DNA of 64,000 nt, from NCBI RefSeq assembly GCF_023276435.1, contig NZ_JALLPO010000045.1, forward strand, positions 1-64,000, read 5' to 3'. Below the pieces are notes generated by a model. It was not told where the DNA came from, made no database searches, and saw nothing but the letters and a program-made list of their open reading frames with translations. Shown piece by piece: positions 40,467 through 49,523 of the stretch; position 1 is the first letter of the stretch; each line of letters begins with the position of its first letter. This stretch comes from Sphaerisporangium perillae (lineage in GTDB: Bacteria; Actinomycetota; Actinomycetes; Streptosporangiales; Streptosporangiaceae). The position numbers were made by a program, and so were the translations under genes.

Positions 40467-41939
40467 ATGACGAGCAGCACTGAGGCCACCTCGAGCACCC
40501 CGCAGGTAGCGGTCAACGACATCGGTTCCGAGGAGGCCTTCCTCGCCGCGATCGACGAGACCATCAAGTACTTCAACGACGGCGACATCGTCGAAGGCAC
40601 CGTCGTCAAGGTCGATCGAGACGAGGTCTTGCTCGACATCGGCTACAAGACCGAGGGGGTCATCCCCTCGCGCGAGCTCTCGATCAAGCACGATGTCGAC
40701 CCGGCCGAGGTCGTCGAGGTCGGCGAGCACGTCGAGGCCCTGGTTCTCCAGAAGGAGGACAAGGAAGGCCGACTGATCCTGTCCAAGAAGCGCGCGCAGT
40801 ACGAGCGCGCCTGGGGCACGATCGAGAAGATCAAGGACGAGGACGGCATCGTCACCGGCACGGTGATCGAGGTCGTCAAGGGCGGTCTGATCCTCGACAT
40901 CGGCCTGCGCGGCTTCCTTCCCGCGTCGCTGGTCGAGATGCGCCGTGTCCGCGACCTGCAGCCGTACGTCGGCCGCGAGCTCGAGGCGAAGATCATAGAG
41001 CTGGACAAGAACCGCAACAACGTGGTTCTCTCCCGCCGCGCCTGGCTCGAGCAGACCCAGTCGGAGGTTCGCCAGACCTTCCTCAACACCCTTCAGAAGG
41101 GCCAGGTCCGCAAGGGCGTCGTGTCCTCGATCGTCAACTTCGGTGCGTTCGTGGATCTCGGCGGCGTCGACGGCCTGGTGCACGTCTCCGAGCTGTCCTG
41201 GAAGCACATCGACCACCCCTCCGAGGTCGTCGAAGTGGGCCAGGAGGTCACCGTCGAGGTTCTCGACGTGGACATGGAGCGCGAGCGGGTGTCCCTGTCG
41301 CTCAAGGCGACGCAGGAAGACCCCTGGCAGCAGTTCGCCCGCACCCACCAGATCGGCCAGGTCGTCCCCGGGCGCGTCACCAAGCTGGTGCCGTTCGGTG
41401 CGTTCGTCCGGGTCGAGGAGGGCATCGAGGGCCTGGTCCACATCTCCGAGCTGGCCGAGCGCCACGTGGAGATTCCCGAGCAGGTCGTCCAGGTCGGCGA
41501 CGAGATCTTCGTGAAGATCATCGACATCGACCTCGACCGCCGTCGCATCTCGCTGTCGCTGAAGCAGGCGAACGAGGGCGCGATCGGTGCCGACGTCGAG
41601 TTCGACCCCACGCTGTACGGCATGGCGGCGACCTACGACGAGCAGGGCAACTACATCTACCCCGACGGGTTCGACCCCGAGACCGGCGAGTGGCTCGAGG
41701 GCTTCGAGAAGCAGCGCGAGGAGTGGGAGCGGCAGTACGCCGAGGCCCAGACCCGCTTCGAGGCTCACAAGTCGCAGGTCGAGAAGGCTCGCGCCGAGGA
41801 GGCGGAGGCCGCTGGGCCGTCCACCTACTCCGGTGAGACGCCTCCCTCGTCCACCAGCCCGGCTCCGGCCGCGGGCGCCCTGGCCTCCGACGAGGCCCTG
41901 GCCGCTCTTCGCGAGAAGCTGGCGGGTGGCCAGAGCTGA
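40467..41939 (+). CDS. rpsA: 30S ribosomal protein S1
   Basis: S1 binds mRNA at the ribosome and helps initiate translation. The 490-residue protein has four S1 (OB-fold) repeats at about residues 42-110, 128-195, 212-280 and 297-366, visible as GDIVEGTVVKVDRDEVLLDI, GIVTGTVIEVVKGGLILDIG, GQVRKGVVSSIVNFGAFVDL and GQVVPGRVTKLVPFGAFVRV. These are followed by a roughly 120-residue acidic/Ala-rich tail typical of actinobacterial S1 proteins. A long leader precedes the ATG, with only a weak Shine-Dalgarno (CGGAGC). A strong hairpin with a T-run lies 22 nt after the stop. Confidence 0.96.
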   Translation: MTSSTEATSSTPQVAVNDIGSEEAFLAAIDETIKYFNDGDIVEGTVVKVDRDEVLLDIGYKTEGVIPSRELSIKHDVDPAEVVEVGEHVEALVLQKEDKEGRLILSKKRAQYERAWGTIEKIKDEDGIVTGTVIEVVKGGLILDIGLRGFLPASLVEMRRVRDLQPYVGRELEAKIIELDKNRNNVVLSRRAWLEQTQSEVRQTFLNTLQKGQVRKGVVSSIVNFGAFVDLGGVDGLVHVSELSWKHIDHPSEVVEVGQEVTVEVLDVDMERERVSLSLKATQEDPWQQFARTHQIGQVVPGRVTKLVPFGAFVRVEEGIEGLVHISELAERHVEIPEQVVQVGDEIFVKIIDIDLDRRRISLSLKQANEGAIGADVEFDPTLYGMAATYDEQGNYIYPDGFDPETGEWLEGFEKQREEWERQYAEAQTRFEAHKSQVEKARAEEAEAAGPSTYSGETPPSSTSPAPAAGALASDEALAALREKLAGGQS

Positions 41940-41960
41940 CGCTCTGAGTTTCCGTTCACG

Positions 41961-41989
41961 AAAGGACCCCACCGCGGTGGGGTCCTTTT
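41961..41989 (+). terminator. Rho-independent terminator of rpsA
   Basis: AAAGGACCCCACC (41961-41973) pairs with GGTGGGGTCCTTT (41976-41988) around a tiny loop, and the stem's 3' arm runs into TTTT. This is a clear intrinsic terminator. Confidence 0.88.
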
Positions 41990-42180
41990 CGTATCTCGCC
42001 GGATCACCGCCCCGATGGGCGGTCGGCGGCTTCCCGCCGCGTCCCTTGACGGCCCACCGTGCCCCCTGGCGGCGCTGTACGGGCCCAGGGAGGTCCCGGA
42101 ACGGCATACCTGGCAATTCCCCCCATCCCATCTGTCCGGTCCGCACACGGGCCCAGGAGGGCGCGCCCTACAGTGGGCGG

Positions 42181-42639
42181 GTGACGCGCATCGAGCGGGC
42201 CCAGACGAAGGACGCGGGGGAGATCCTGACCCTCCAGCGCGCGGCCTACGTGACCGAGGCCCAGCTGTACGGCGACCCCTTCATCGCGCCCCTGGTGGAG
42301 TCGCTGGAGCAGATCCGCGCGGTGATCGAGTCCGCGACGGTGCTCAAGACCGTCGCCGGCGGGCGCATCGTCGGGTCGGTGCGCGGCCGGCGCGCCGACC
42401 GCACGTGCCTGGTCGGACGGCTCGTGGTGGCGCCCGACCAGCGGGGCCGGGGGCTCGGCACCGCGCTGATGAAGGCCCTCGAGGCCGAACTCGGCCCGGA
42501 GGTCGACGCGTTCGGCCTGTTCACCGGGCACCTGTCCGAGGGGAACCTGCGGCTGTACCGGCGGCTCGGCTATCGCGAGACCGGGCGTGAGCGCGTCCAC
42601 GAGCACCTGACCATGGTCCATATGCGCAAGCCCGTGTAG
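42181..42639 (+). CDS. GNAT-family N-acetyltransferase
   Basis: The 152-residue product is a single GNAT domain that should acetylate an amine using acetyl-CoA. The acetyl-CoA pyrophosphate loop is visible in [20 protein letters not shown], followed by [19 protein letters not shown], the conserved C-terminal motif. The GTG start is supported by TACAGT 6 nt upstream and by the short family-like N-terminus; the substrate is unknown. It lies between rpsA and coaE on the same strand, with coaE starting 20 nt after its stop. Confidence 0.82.
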   Translation: MTRIERAQTKDAGEILTLQRAAYVTEAQLYGDPFIAPLVESLEQIRAVIESATVLKTVAGGRIVGSVRGRRADRTCLVGRLVVAPDQRGRGLGTALMKALEAELGPEVDAFGLFTGHLSEGNLRLYRRLGYRETGRERVHEHLTMVHMRKPV

Positions 42640-42659
42640 CGCCGGTTACGCTTCCGTGC

Positions 42660-43268
42660 ATGGTGAAGGTCGGGCTGACGGGTGGCATCGGATCGGGCAA
42701 GAGCGAGGTGTCGCGGCGGCTCTCCGACCGGGGCGCGGTGGTCATCGACGCCGACAAGATCGCCCGTGAGGTAGTGGAGCCGGGCACGAGCGGCCTCGCG
42801 CTCATCGTGGAGGCGTTCGGCCCGGGAGTGCTGCGCGAGGACGGCACGCTGAACCGCGAGAAGCTCGGGCAGATCGTGTTCGCCGATCAGGAGAAGCTCG
42901 CGCGCCTCAACGCGATCGTGCACCCCCGGGTCGGGGAGCGCGTCGGTGAGCTGCAGCGCGCGGCCCCCGACGACGCCATCGTCGTGTACGACGTGCCGCT
43001 GCTCGCCGAGAACGGGCTGGCCTCGATGTACGACCTGGTCATCGTGGTCGACGCCTCCGACGGGACGCGCCTTGACCGCCTCACCCGGCTGCGCGGCATG
43101 GCCGAGGAGGACGCCGTCGCCCGCATCAAGGCCCAGGCGACCAGGGAGGACCGGCTGAAGATCGCCGACATCGTCATCGAGAACGAGGGCGCCCTCGACG
43201 ATCTCGACGCGCGGGTCCCCGAGGTCTGGGCGGAGATCCAGAAGCGACGCGACACCGCGGTCGCCTGA
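42660..43268 (+). CDS. coaE: Dephospho-CoA kinase
   Basis: CoaE phosphorylates dephospho-CoA in the final step of coenzyme A synthesis. The 202-residue protein begins with the P-loop [17 protein letters not shown], then [41 protein letters not shown] and the lid [15 protein letters not shown]. The length is right for a CoaE without the GrpB-like fusion found in mycobacteria. A TACGCT hexamer 7 nt before the ATG suggests a leaderless transcript. It is the last housekeeping gene before the accessory block, and a short-unit tandem-repeat array begins about 14 nt past its stop. Confidence 0.94.
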   Translation: MVKVGLTGGIGSGKSEVSRRLSDRGAVVIDADKIAREVVEPGTSGLALIVEAFGPGVLREDGTLNREKLGQIVFADQEKLARLNAIVHPRVGERVGELQRAAPDDAIVVYDVPLLAENGLASMYDLVIVVDASDGTRLDRLTRLRGMAEEDAVARIKAQATREDRLKIADIVIENEGALDDLDARVPEVWAEIQKRRDTAVA

Positions 43269-43281
43269 CCCTGGGTCGGCC

Positions 43282-43455
43282 GACCCCGTGCCGACCCCGT
43301 GCCGACCGGCCGACCCCGTGCCGACCCCGTGCCGACCGGCCGACCCCGTGCCGACCGGCCGACCCCGTGCCGACCGGCCGACCCCGTGCCGACCGGCCGA
43401 CCCCGTGCCGACCGGCCGACCCCGTGCCGACCGGCCGACCCCGTGCCGACCGGCC
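43282..43455. repeat. Short-unit tandem repeat array (11/19/30-bp units)
   Basis: Ten copies of GACCCCGTGCC are interspersed with copies of GACCGGCC. The first units are double (11+11+8 bp, period 30), and the last six have period 19 (11+8). Copies are nearly identical, which suggests recent expansion by slippage. It lies between the coaE stop and the 3' end of the minus-strand receptor gene; a reading frame through it is only Pro/Arg/Ala repeats and is not a gene. Confidence 0.9.
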
Positions 43456-43525
43456 GGCCGCGGTGACGGCCGGCCGCCGCGCGTGAGCCGGGGACGGCCA
43501 GGCCCGCCTGGCCGGGATGGCCGGG

Positions 43526-46500
43526 TCAGAACGGTGCGTCCAGTGCGATCTGCCGCACCCCGGGCAGGTACGGGTCCAACTCGCCCGGGTCGAACCGGCA
43601 CATCCCGATGACGTACCAGAACTGCCCCGTGACGTCCCCCTCCGTCTTGTACCGGCCGTCCGGGCTGAGCGCCGCCCAGCCCTCGGCCAGCCCGAGCAGC
43701 GTGGCCCGCTGGAGCGGAACGTCTCCGGTGAGGTCCCAGAGGATCACCACGCCGTCGTCCCCCGCGCTGGCGAGCAGGTCGCCCGAGGGAGAGAACGCCA
43801 CCGACCAGACGCGGCGGGTGTGACCGACGAGCGTGTGCAGGTGGCGCCCCGACGCGGTGTCCCACAGCCGCACGACCAGGTCGTCCCCGCCTGTGGCGAG
43901 CCGGGTGCCGTCCGGGCTGAAGTCCACCGTCCAGAGCCGCCCGGTGTGCCGTCTCAGCGTGTGCAGCGGGCCGGCCGACCAGGGCGCGCCGCCGGCGTCG
44001 AGCCGCCAGACGCGGGCGGTGCCGTCGTTGCCCGCGCTGGCCAGCAGCTTTCCGGTGGGATCGAACCGTACGGCGTAGACCCGGTCGGAATGGCCTTCGA
44101 GAGCGGCCAGCCGCCTGCCGGAGTGCACGTCCCATAGTCTCACCACGCGGTCGTCGCATCCGGTGGCGACGGTGGCGCCGTCCGGGCTGAACGCGATCGA
44201 GCGCACGCGCCCGCGGTGCTCGGCGAGGTTGCCGACCTCCCTGCCCGAGGTGCGGTACCACAGGCGGACGCTGTCGTCGTCGTTGGCCGTCGCGAGGATC
44301 TCGCCGTCCGGGCTGAACGCCTCGGCCCAGACGTGGTCGGTCTCGACGTTGAGCTCGCGCTCGAAGGTGCCCGCCGCGATGTTCCACAGGTAGACGCCGC
44401 CGTCGTTGCTCGCGGTGGCGAGCACGGGCCCGGCAGGGCTGAAGATCGCGGAGATGAGCCGGTCGGCGGCGCCGGTCAGCTCGCGCAGCCGCCGCCCCGT
44501 GCGCGGGTCCCACAGCCGGACGTATCCGTCGTTGCCGCAGGTGGCCAGCATGGTGCCGTCCGCGCTGAACCGCACGGCGGTGATGCGGCGCCCGTGGCCG
44601 CGCAGCGTCTGGCGGCACTGGCCGCTCTCGGGGTCCCACAGCCGGGCGGTGCCGTCGTTGCTGGCGGTCGCGAGCTGCCGGCCGTCCGGGCGGAAGGCGA
44701 AGGGCCACACTGACCCGCGGTGGCCGGCCAGCTCGGCGCGCTGGCGGCCGGTGTCCGGCTCCCACATGCGCACCACGCCGTCGCTGTCTCCGGTGGCGAG
44801 CGTGTCGCCGCCGGGACTGAAGAGCACCTGGTACACCGCGCCGGAGTGGCCCTGGAGCGCGCCCAGCGGCCCTCCGGTGCGCGGGTCCCACAGCCGGACG
44901 GCACCGGAGGTGTCACCGGAGGCCAGGAGCCCTCCGGACGGATGGAAGTCCAGGGCGTAGACCCGGCCGGTGTGGCCTCGCAGGTCGTGGAGCCGCGCGC
45001 CGGTGGCGGGGTCCCAGATCTTGACGGCCCCGGTGTGGTCGCCGGCGGCGAGCATGCGGCCGTCCGGGCTGAGCGCCAGGCGGTAGACCGTGCCCTGGTG
45101 ACCGGTCAGCGAGTGGCTGAGCCGGCCGGTGGCGAGGTCCCACACGCGGATGGCGCCCCCCGCGTCGCCGGTCACCAGCCTGCCGGGCAGGAAGACGGCG
45201 GTGTAGATCGGGGAGGTGTGACCGGGCAGCGAGGCCACCGGCTCGCCGGTGGCGGCCGACCAGACGTGCATCACGCCGTCGGCGCCGCCCGCGGCCACCA
45301 GGTCGCCGGACGGGCTCAGTACGACCGGCCAGACCCCGTCGGCGTGCCCGGTGAGGACGTGGCGCGCGGCGCCCGTGGAGGGGTCCCAGATGCGCACGGT
45401 GCCGTCCGCGGCGCCGGTGACGAGCACCCCCGGCCCGTAGGCCACCTTGTACACCCGCCCGCGGTGGCCGTGCAGGGTGCGCAGCGGTGATCCGCTGACG
45501 CTGTCGCACACCAGCACCCCGCCGTCCTCGCTGCCCAGGGCGAGCAGGCCGCCGTCGGGACTGTAGGCGACCGGTTCCGGCAGGCGGCTGCTCTGGAAGT
45601 GGTAGCCGTACGGCACGCCGACGAGCGGGGGAGCCAGCTCGGGCGTCACGGGATGGCCCGGCGCGATGGCGGCGCCGCGCAGGGCGGGATCGGCCGCCAG
45701 CGACGCGGAGGCGGTGACGTCGATCAGCGCCGCGCGGTCCCAGCGGCTCTCCTCGGTGGCGATGTCGCGCAGATCGGCTCGGGGGAGCCGGGCGCGGGTC
45801 AGGTCGGCGCCGCGCAGGTCGGCCCCCGCGAGGACGGCCTGGTCCAGCCGGGCGCCGTTGAGGCGGGCGTCACGCAGGATCGCGCGGGTCAGGTTCGTGC
45901 CGACGAGCTGGGCGTCGGTCAGGTCGGCGCCGGTGAGGTCGACGCCCGCGAAGTCGCGGTACGAGAGGTCCTCGCCGTGCAGCCGGGCGCCGCGCAGGTC
46001 GGTCCTGGCGGGTGTGCGCAGCCTCGTTGTGATCTTTATGGCGTTAGCGCGGGCGGTGTCGTCGGCCGCGGGGTCGGCGAGCGTCCGGCCCGCCCACGCC
46101 TGGAGCCGGCCGGTGTCGGCCAGGTCGCACAGGAAGTCGACGATCAGCGCCGACAGCGGGCGCTGCGCGAGCTGCTCGCCGAGGGTCCGCGCGATGTGGC
46201 AGGCGACCAGCCACTCCATCACCGAGGAATGGATGAAGCCGAAGAGCCCCTCGTCGGTGCGGACGAGCAGGCTGCCGGTGCCCATCGCGTGAGCGGTCTG
46301 GCCGACCGACAGGCGGCTGTCGGCCAGCTCGGCGAGCGTCTCGGCCGCCTCGGTCAGCTCGGCCGGCTGGAGGTAGGATTCGCCGTTCTCCCACAGGCGC
46401 AGCGCCAGCGTCGTCGCCGCCCGCCGCAGCTCCTCGGCGGTCAGCTCTCCGGGCGCTCCGGGCACGTGCGTGCGCCGCTCCTCGAACAGCAGCCAGTTGT

Positions 46501-49354
46501 CGAGGATCTCGGAGTACAGGCCGGCCGCGCTGATGGCGTCACCCGCGCGCGCCACCGCGCGCAGCCGCTCGTCGGGCAGGTCGGCGATGAAGCTCAGCAT
46601 GCGGGGGTTCTGCGCGAGGCCGAGCAGGTCGGAGATGCCGGTGAGCAGGCTCATCCGGTCGTCGGCGGCCCGCGCGTCCCCGCCGTAGCGGTTCGCGAGG
46701 TACGCGCGCACCTGGGCGGGGGTGAACTCCTCCACGCTCAGCACCCGCCGGTGCGGCAGCGTGCCGACCCGCTCGCCGAGCGCGGTCAGCACCTGGGCGT
46801 GCGACTTGAAGTGCTGGGTGCGGCTGGCCACCACGACCTTGGCCTTGTCCTCGGCGGCCTGCAGGAGCGTGTCGAGGTGGTCGGCCGCGCGCTCGTAGGT
46901 GACCCGGGTGACCAGCTCGTCGAACCCGTCGAACAGCAGGACGATGCGGCCCTGCCGGAGCATGTAGTGGAAGGCCTTGAGGTCGATCAGCTCCTCACCG
47001 TGGTTGGCCAGATGCGCCGCCACCAGCCCGTCGACCGAATGCGCCTTGTCCAGGGCCCGCAGCTCGATGAGGATCGGGGTCAGATGGGGTAGCTCGGCCG
47101 GGATCCTGCGCGCGATCTCCCGCAGGGCGAACGTCTTGCCGCGGCCGAAGTCGCCGAGCAGCAGCACGAACCGGCCGTGGTCCGCGGCCAGCAGCCGCAT
47201 CAGCTCGCCGGTGAGGTCGTCGCGCACGCCCTGGCCGGCGCGGTCCACCTCGCGGTAGCGCTGCGGGACGTACAGGTCGGGCGGGTAGCGCCGGTCGCTC
47301 AGGAGCCGCGCCGTCTGGTCGGCGACGTGGTCGGACAGGTCGAGCAGCCCCTGGAACTCGGTGAAGCTGCGCAGCCGCACGCCGCGCCGCAGGGCGTCGT
47401 CGCGGACGAGCCGTGACGGGGTGGGCCCCTGGTACACCAGCTCCGAGCCGTGTTCCAGACCGGCCGCGTGGACCTGCCGCAGGAAGGCCGACACGTCGTC
47501 GGTGGTGAGCGGGCCCGAGTGCGCGCCGATGAGCTGCTGGCGGACGAACCCGTCTTCGGCGAGGGTCACCAGCAGGTGCGGCGGATCGCCCGGCACCTTG
47601 CGGATCTTGGCCCGGTCGCTGCGGGTCTCGCACACCTCGGCGACGCGGTCGAGCAGCAGGCTCGACGGGCTCGCCTGCCGTTCGGGCTCGCCGCCGGTGT
47701 CCGGCGGGGCCTCCAGGGGGTTGCGCTCGGCCTGCTCGACGGCGCTCGCCGGGGGGAACGTGCCGTGCACGGAGCGCCGGTCGTACGGGATCTCCTCGGG
47801 CGGGAGGATCTCCTCGCGGTCGCGCGCCCAGCGGCGGATGCCGGCGGGGGTGATCTCGATGATCTGGTGGCGCCCGGGCGCGAGGGACGGCACGCAGGGC
47901 AGGTCGCCGATCCAGCCGATCTCGTCGGGGCCGCCGCCGTGCAGCAGCAGGTTGAGCCGCGTGCCGAGCAGCCTTTCGAGCGCGCCCCGGTCGCGCAGGG
48001 CCGAGGGGGGATGGCCGACGGCCCCGACGCGCAGCCACCCCGTCTCCTCGAAGGGCCGCAGGCGCTCGGCGAACCAGGCGGCCTGGGCCTGCCCGATCTG
48101 GCCGTAGGCGTCCTCCTCGCGGTGGCTGATGGCCATGGTCGAGTTGAGCCCGGCCATGACGACCTTCAGCTCGGGCTCGGCGAACAGGCTCCAGGGCTGC
48201 GCGCTGTCGAACTCCGGGTCGCTCAGCCCCTGGTAGACGTCCTTGAACAGGCCCGAGAAGTGCCGCCATTTCGGCCAGTAGGGCGGCTCCGGGGCCACGT
48301 CGTCGGCCTCGCAGGTGGCGAAGTAGGCGCGGCTGGCGGCCTTGGTGACGTCGCGGGGGCCGGGCACGATCACGAGCCTGCGCTGCTCGAGGCCGAGGAG
48401 CACGCGGAGCCCGGTCAGGAACGCGAGCGCCTCGCCGTACTCGCGGATGCTGCCGGACTCGGTGATGTCGCCGGTGACCAGCAGCAGGTCGGGGCGGGGC
48501 GCCCCGGCGTCGGCCAGGCGGGTCAGGTCGGCCCACACGCTCGACTGGAGCTCGCCGGCGCCGAGCGGCTCGTCCGCCTCGGCGAGCCCGCGCCCGAAGC
48601 GGGGCCCGGAGACGTGCAGCACGGTGACCGAGGAGCGTTCCCCCTGCAGGGAGCCGGTCGCGGGGAACGCGGGCGGCGCCACGGGCGTCCTGCGCCGGGG
48701 CGCGACGCGCGGCGACTCGGCGCCCAGAGACGGGACTCGCGCGTCCGCGTCCGGGTAAGAGAAGCGCTCCGGAGTGCCCTGCCCCGGGAACGAGGTGATC
48801 TCGTGCGGGCCGCCGGGGTGGCCCGGACGCGTGCCGCCCGCCTCCCGGACCAGGGTGCCGGGGATGGTCTTGGCGGGGGCGGTCGGGAAGCCCGGCTGCT
48901 CGGCGGGCTTGGCCCGGCCCGACAGCGTGTGCTGGATGCGGCCGAGCAGCAGGGACCTGGCCTCCTTCGGGTCGCTCACGCCGACCAGGTCCACCCACGT
49001 GATCGTCGAGAGCAGCCCTTCGAGCGGGCACTCCTCGATGCGGATCGTCACCAGCCGGTTGCCGGGATTGTCGGGGTCGGCGCGGAAAGCGGTCAGCCAC
49101 TCCTGCCGCCCGAAGCGGGACCCGAGGTAGTTCCTGGACAGGATCGCGACGATCAGCTTGGCCTCGCTGACCCCTCGGTCCATGAAGTCGATGAAGTTGG
49201 TGCCCGGCACGAAGTCCCAGGCCTGGAGCATGGTGCGGTATCCGGCGGCCTCGAGCTGCCAGGCGATCCAGCCGGCCCAGCGCTCGTCCGCGGGGGAGTA
49301 GCTGACGAAGATGTCCACGCGCGCGCCGTTGCCACCGTCCATGCGGACTCCCAT
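43526..49354 (-). CDS. TIR - degenerate phosphoesterase - NACHT - pentapeptide - WD40 receptor
   Basis: This 1942-residue protein reads as an NLR-like receptor. In order it has: a TIR domain (about 12-145, IFVSYSPADERWAGWIAWQL) keeping a likely catalytic Glu85 in RQEW; a Pro-rich linker; a calcineurin-like phosphoesterase fold (about 242-505) whose metal motifs are lost; a region (565-695) vaguely like an Mrr-type nuclease fold; a NACHT/STAND NTPase with Walker A GDFGRGKT (734-741) and Walker B RIVLLFDGFDEL (803-814); pentapeptide repeats (about 1118-1200); and 14-15 WD40 blades (about 1260-1880). The GTG/ATG choice is minor: a second ATG four codons in has a better Shine-Dalgarno (GGGAG). 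A plausible job is that WD40/pentapeptide sensing releases TIR NAD+ cleavage; that is inference. Confidence 0.88.
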   Translation of the reverse strand: MGVRMDGGNGARVDIFVSYSPADERWAGWIAWQLEAAGYRTMLQAWDFVPGTNFIDFMDRGVSEAKLIVAILSRNYLGSRFGRQEWLTAFRADPDNPGNRLVTIRIEECPLEGLLSTITWVDLVGVSDPKEARSLLLGRIQHTLSGRAKPAEQPGFPTAPAKTIPGTLVREAGGTRPGHPGGPHEITSFPGQGTPERFSYPDADARVPSLGAESPRVAPRRRTPVAPPAFPATGSLQGERSSVTVLHVSGPRFGRGLAEADEPLGAGELQSSVWADLTRLADAGAPRPDLLLVTGDITESGSIREYGEALAFLTGLRVLLGLEQRRLVIVPGPRDVTKAASRAYFATCEADDVAPEPPYWPKWRHFSGLFKDVYQGLSDPEFDSAQPWSLFAEPELKVVMAGLNSTMAISHREEDAYGQIGQAQAAWFAERLRPFEETGWLRVGAVGHPPSALRDRGALERLLGTRLNLLLHGGGPDEIGWIGDLPCVPSLAPGRHQIIEITPAGIRRWARDREEILPPEEIPYDRRSVHGTFPPASAVEQAERNPLEAPPDTGGEPERQASPSSLLLDRVAEVCETRSDRAKIRKVPGDPPHLLVTLAEDGFVRQQLIGAHSGPLTTDDVSAFLRQVHAAGLEHGSELVYQGPTPSRLVRDDALRRGVRLRSFTEFQGLLDLSDHVADQTARLLSDRRYPPDLYVPQRYREVDRAGQGVRDDLTGELMRLLAADHGRFVLLLGDFGRGKTFALREIARRIPAELPHLTPILIELRALDKAHSVDGLVAAHLANHGEELIDLKAFHYMLRQGRIVLLFDGFDELVTRVTYERAADHLDTLLQAAEDKAKVVVASRTQHFKSHAQVLTALGERVGTLPHRRVLSVEEFTPAQVRAYLANRYGGDARAADDRMSLLTGISDLLGLAQNPRMLSFIADLPDERLRAVARAGDAISAAGLYSEILDNWLLFEERRTHVPGAPGELTAEELRRAATTLALRLWENGESYLQPAELTEAAETLAELADSRLSVGQTAHAMGTGSLLVRTDEGLFGFIHSSVMEWLVACHIARTLGEQLAQRPLSALIVDFLCDLADTGRLQAWAGRTLADPAADDTARANAIKITTRLRTPARTDLRGARLHGEDLSYRDFAGVDLTGADLTDAQLVGTNLTRAILRDARLNGARLDQAVLAGADLRGADLTRARLPRADLRDIATEESRWDRAALIDVTASASLAADPALRGAAIAPGHPVTPELAPPLVGVPYGYHFQSSRLPEPVAYSPDGGLLALGSEDGGVLVCDSVSGSPLRTLHGHRGRVYKVAYGPGVLVTGAADGTVRIWDPSTGAARHVLTGHADGVWPVVLSPSGDLVAAGGADGVMHVWSAATGEPVASLPGHTSPIYTAVFLPGRLVTGDAGGAIRVWDLATGRLSHSLTGHQGTVYRLALSPDGRMLAAGDHTGAVKIWDPATGARLHDLRGHTGRVYALDFHPSGGLLASGDTSGAVRLWDPRTGGPLGALQGHSGAVYQVLFSPGGDTLATGDSDGVVRMWEPDTGRQRAELAGHRGSVWPFAFRPDGRQLATASNDGTARLWDPESGQCRQTLRGHGRRITAVRFSADGTMLATCGNDGYVRLWDPRTGRRLRELTGAADRLISAIFSPAGPVLATASNDGGVYLWNIAAGTFERELNVETDHVWAEAFSPDGEILATANDDDSVRLWYRTSGREVGNLAEHRGRVRSIAFSPDGATVATGCDDRVVRLWDVHSGRRLAALEGHSDRVYAVRFDPTGKLLASAGNDGTARVWRLDAGGAPWSAGPLHTLRRHTGRLWTVDFSPDGTRLATGGDDLVVRLWDTASGRHLHTLVGHTRRVWSVAFSPSGDLLASAGDDGVVILWDLTGDVPLQRATLLGLAEGWAALSPDGRYKTEGDVTGQFWYVIGMCRFDPGELDPYLPGVRQIALDAPF

Positions 49355-49523
49355 CCCTCGCCTGCCCCAACCCGGCGTGACCGTCCTGCCCGGCCCCTCC
49401 TTCGCCCTCTGCCCGTGCTCCTCCGCGAGCGCGACGCCGCGCCGTGCCGCCCGGCCGGAGGGCCATTATCACCCGTGGCGCCGGGGCTTTCGAGGGATTT
49501 CGATCTCGCGCGGGTGTGCGATC

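Noticed and set aside
43282-43455. Repeat array considered as a CRISPR
   Set aside because: Units are directly adjacent, 11 and 8 bp long, without unique spacers, and no cas gene is present.
43288-43611. Pro/Arg-rich reading frame through the tandem array
   Set aside because: It only translates the repeats and then antisense of the receptor gene; no start signal or family.
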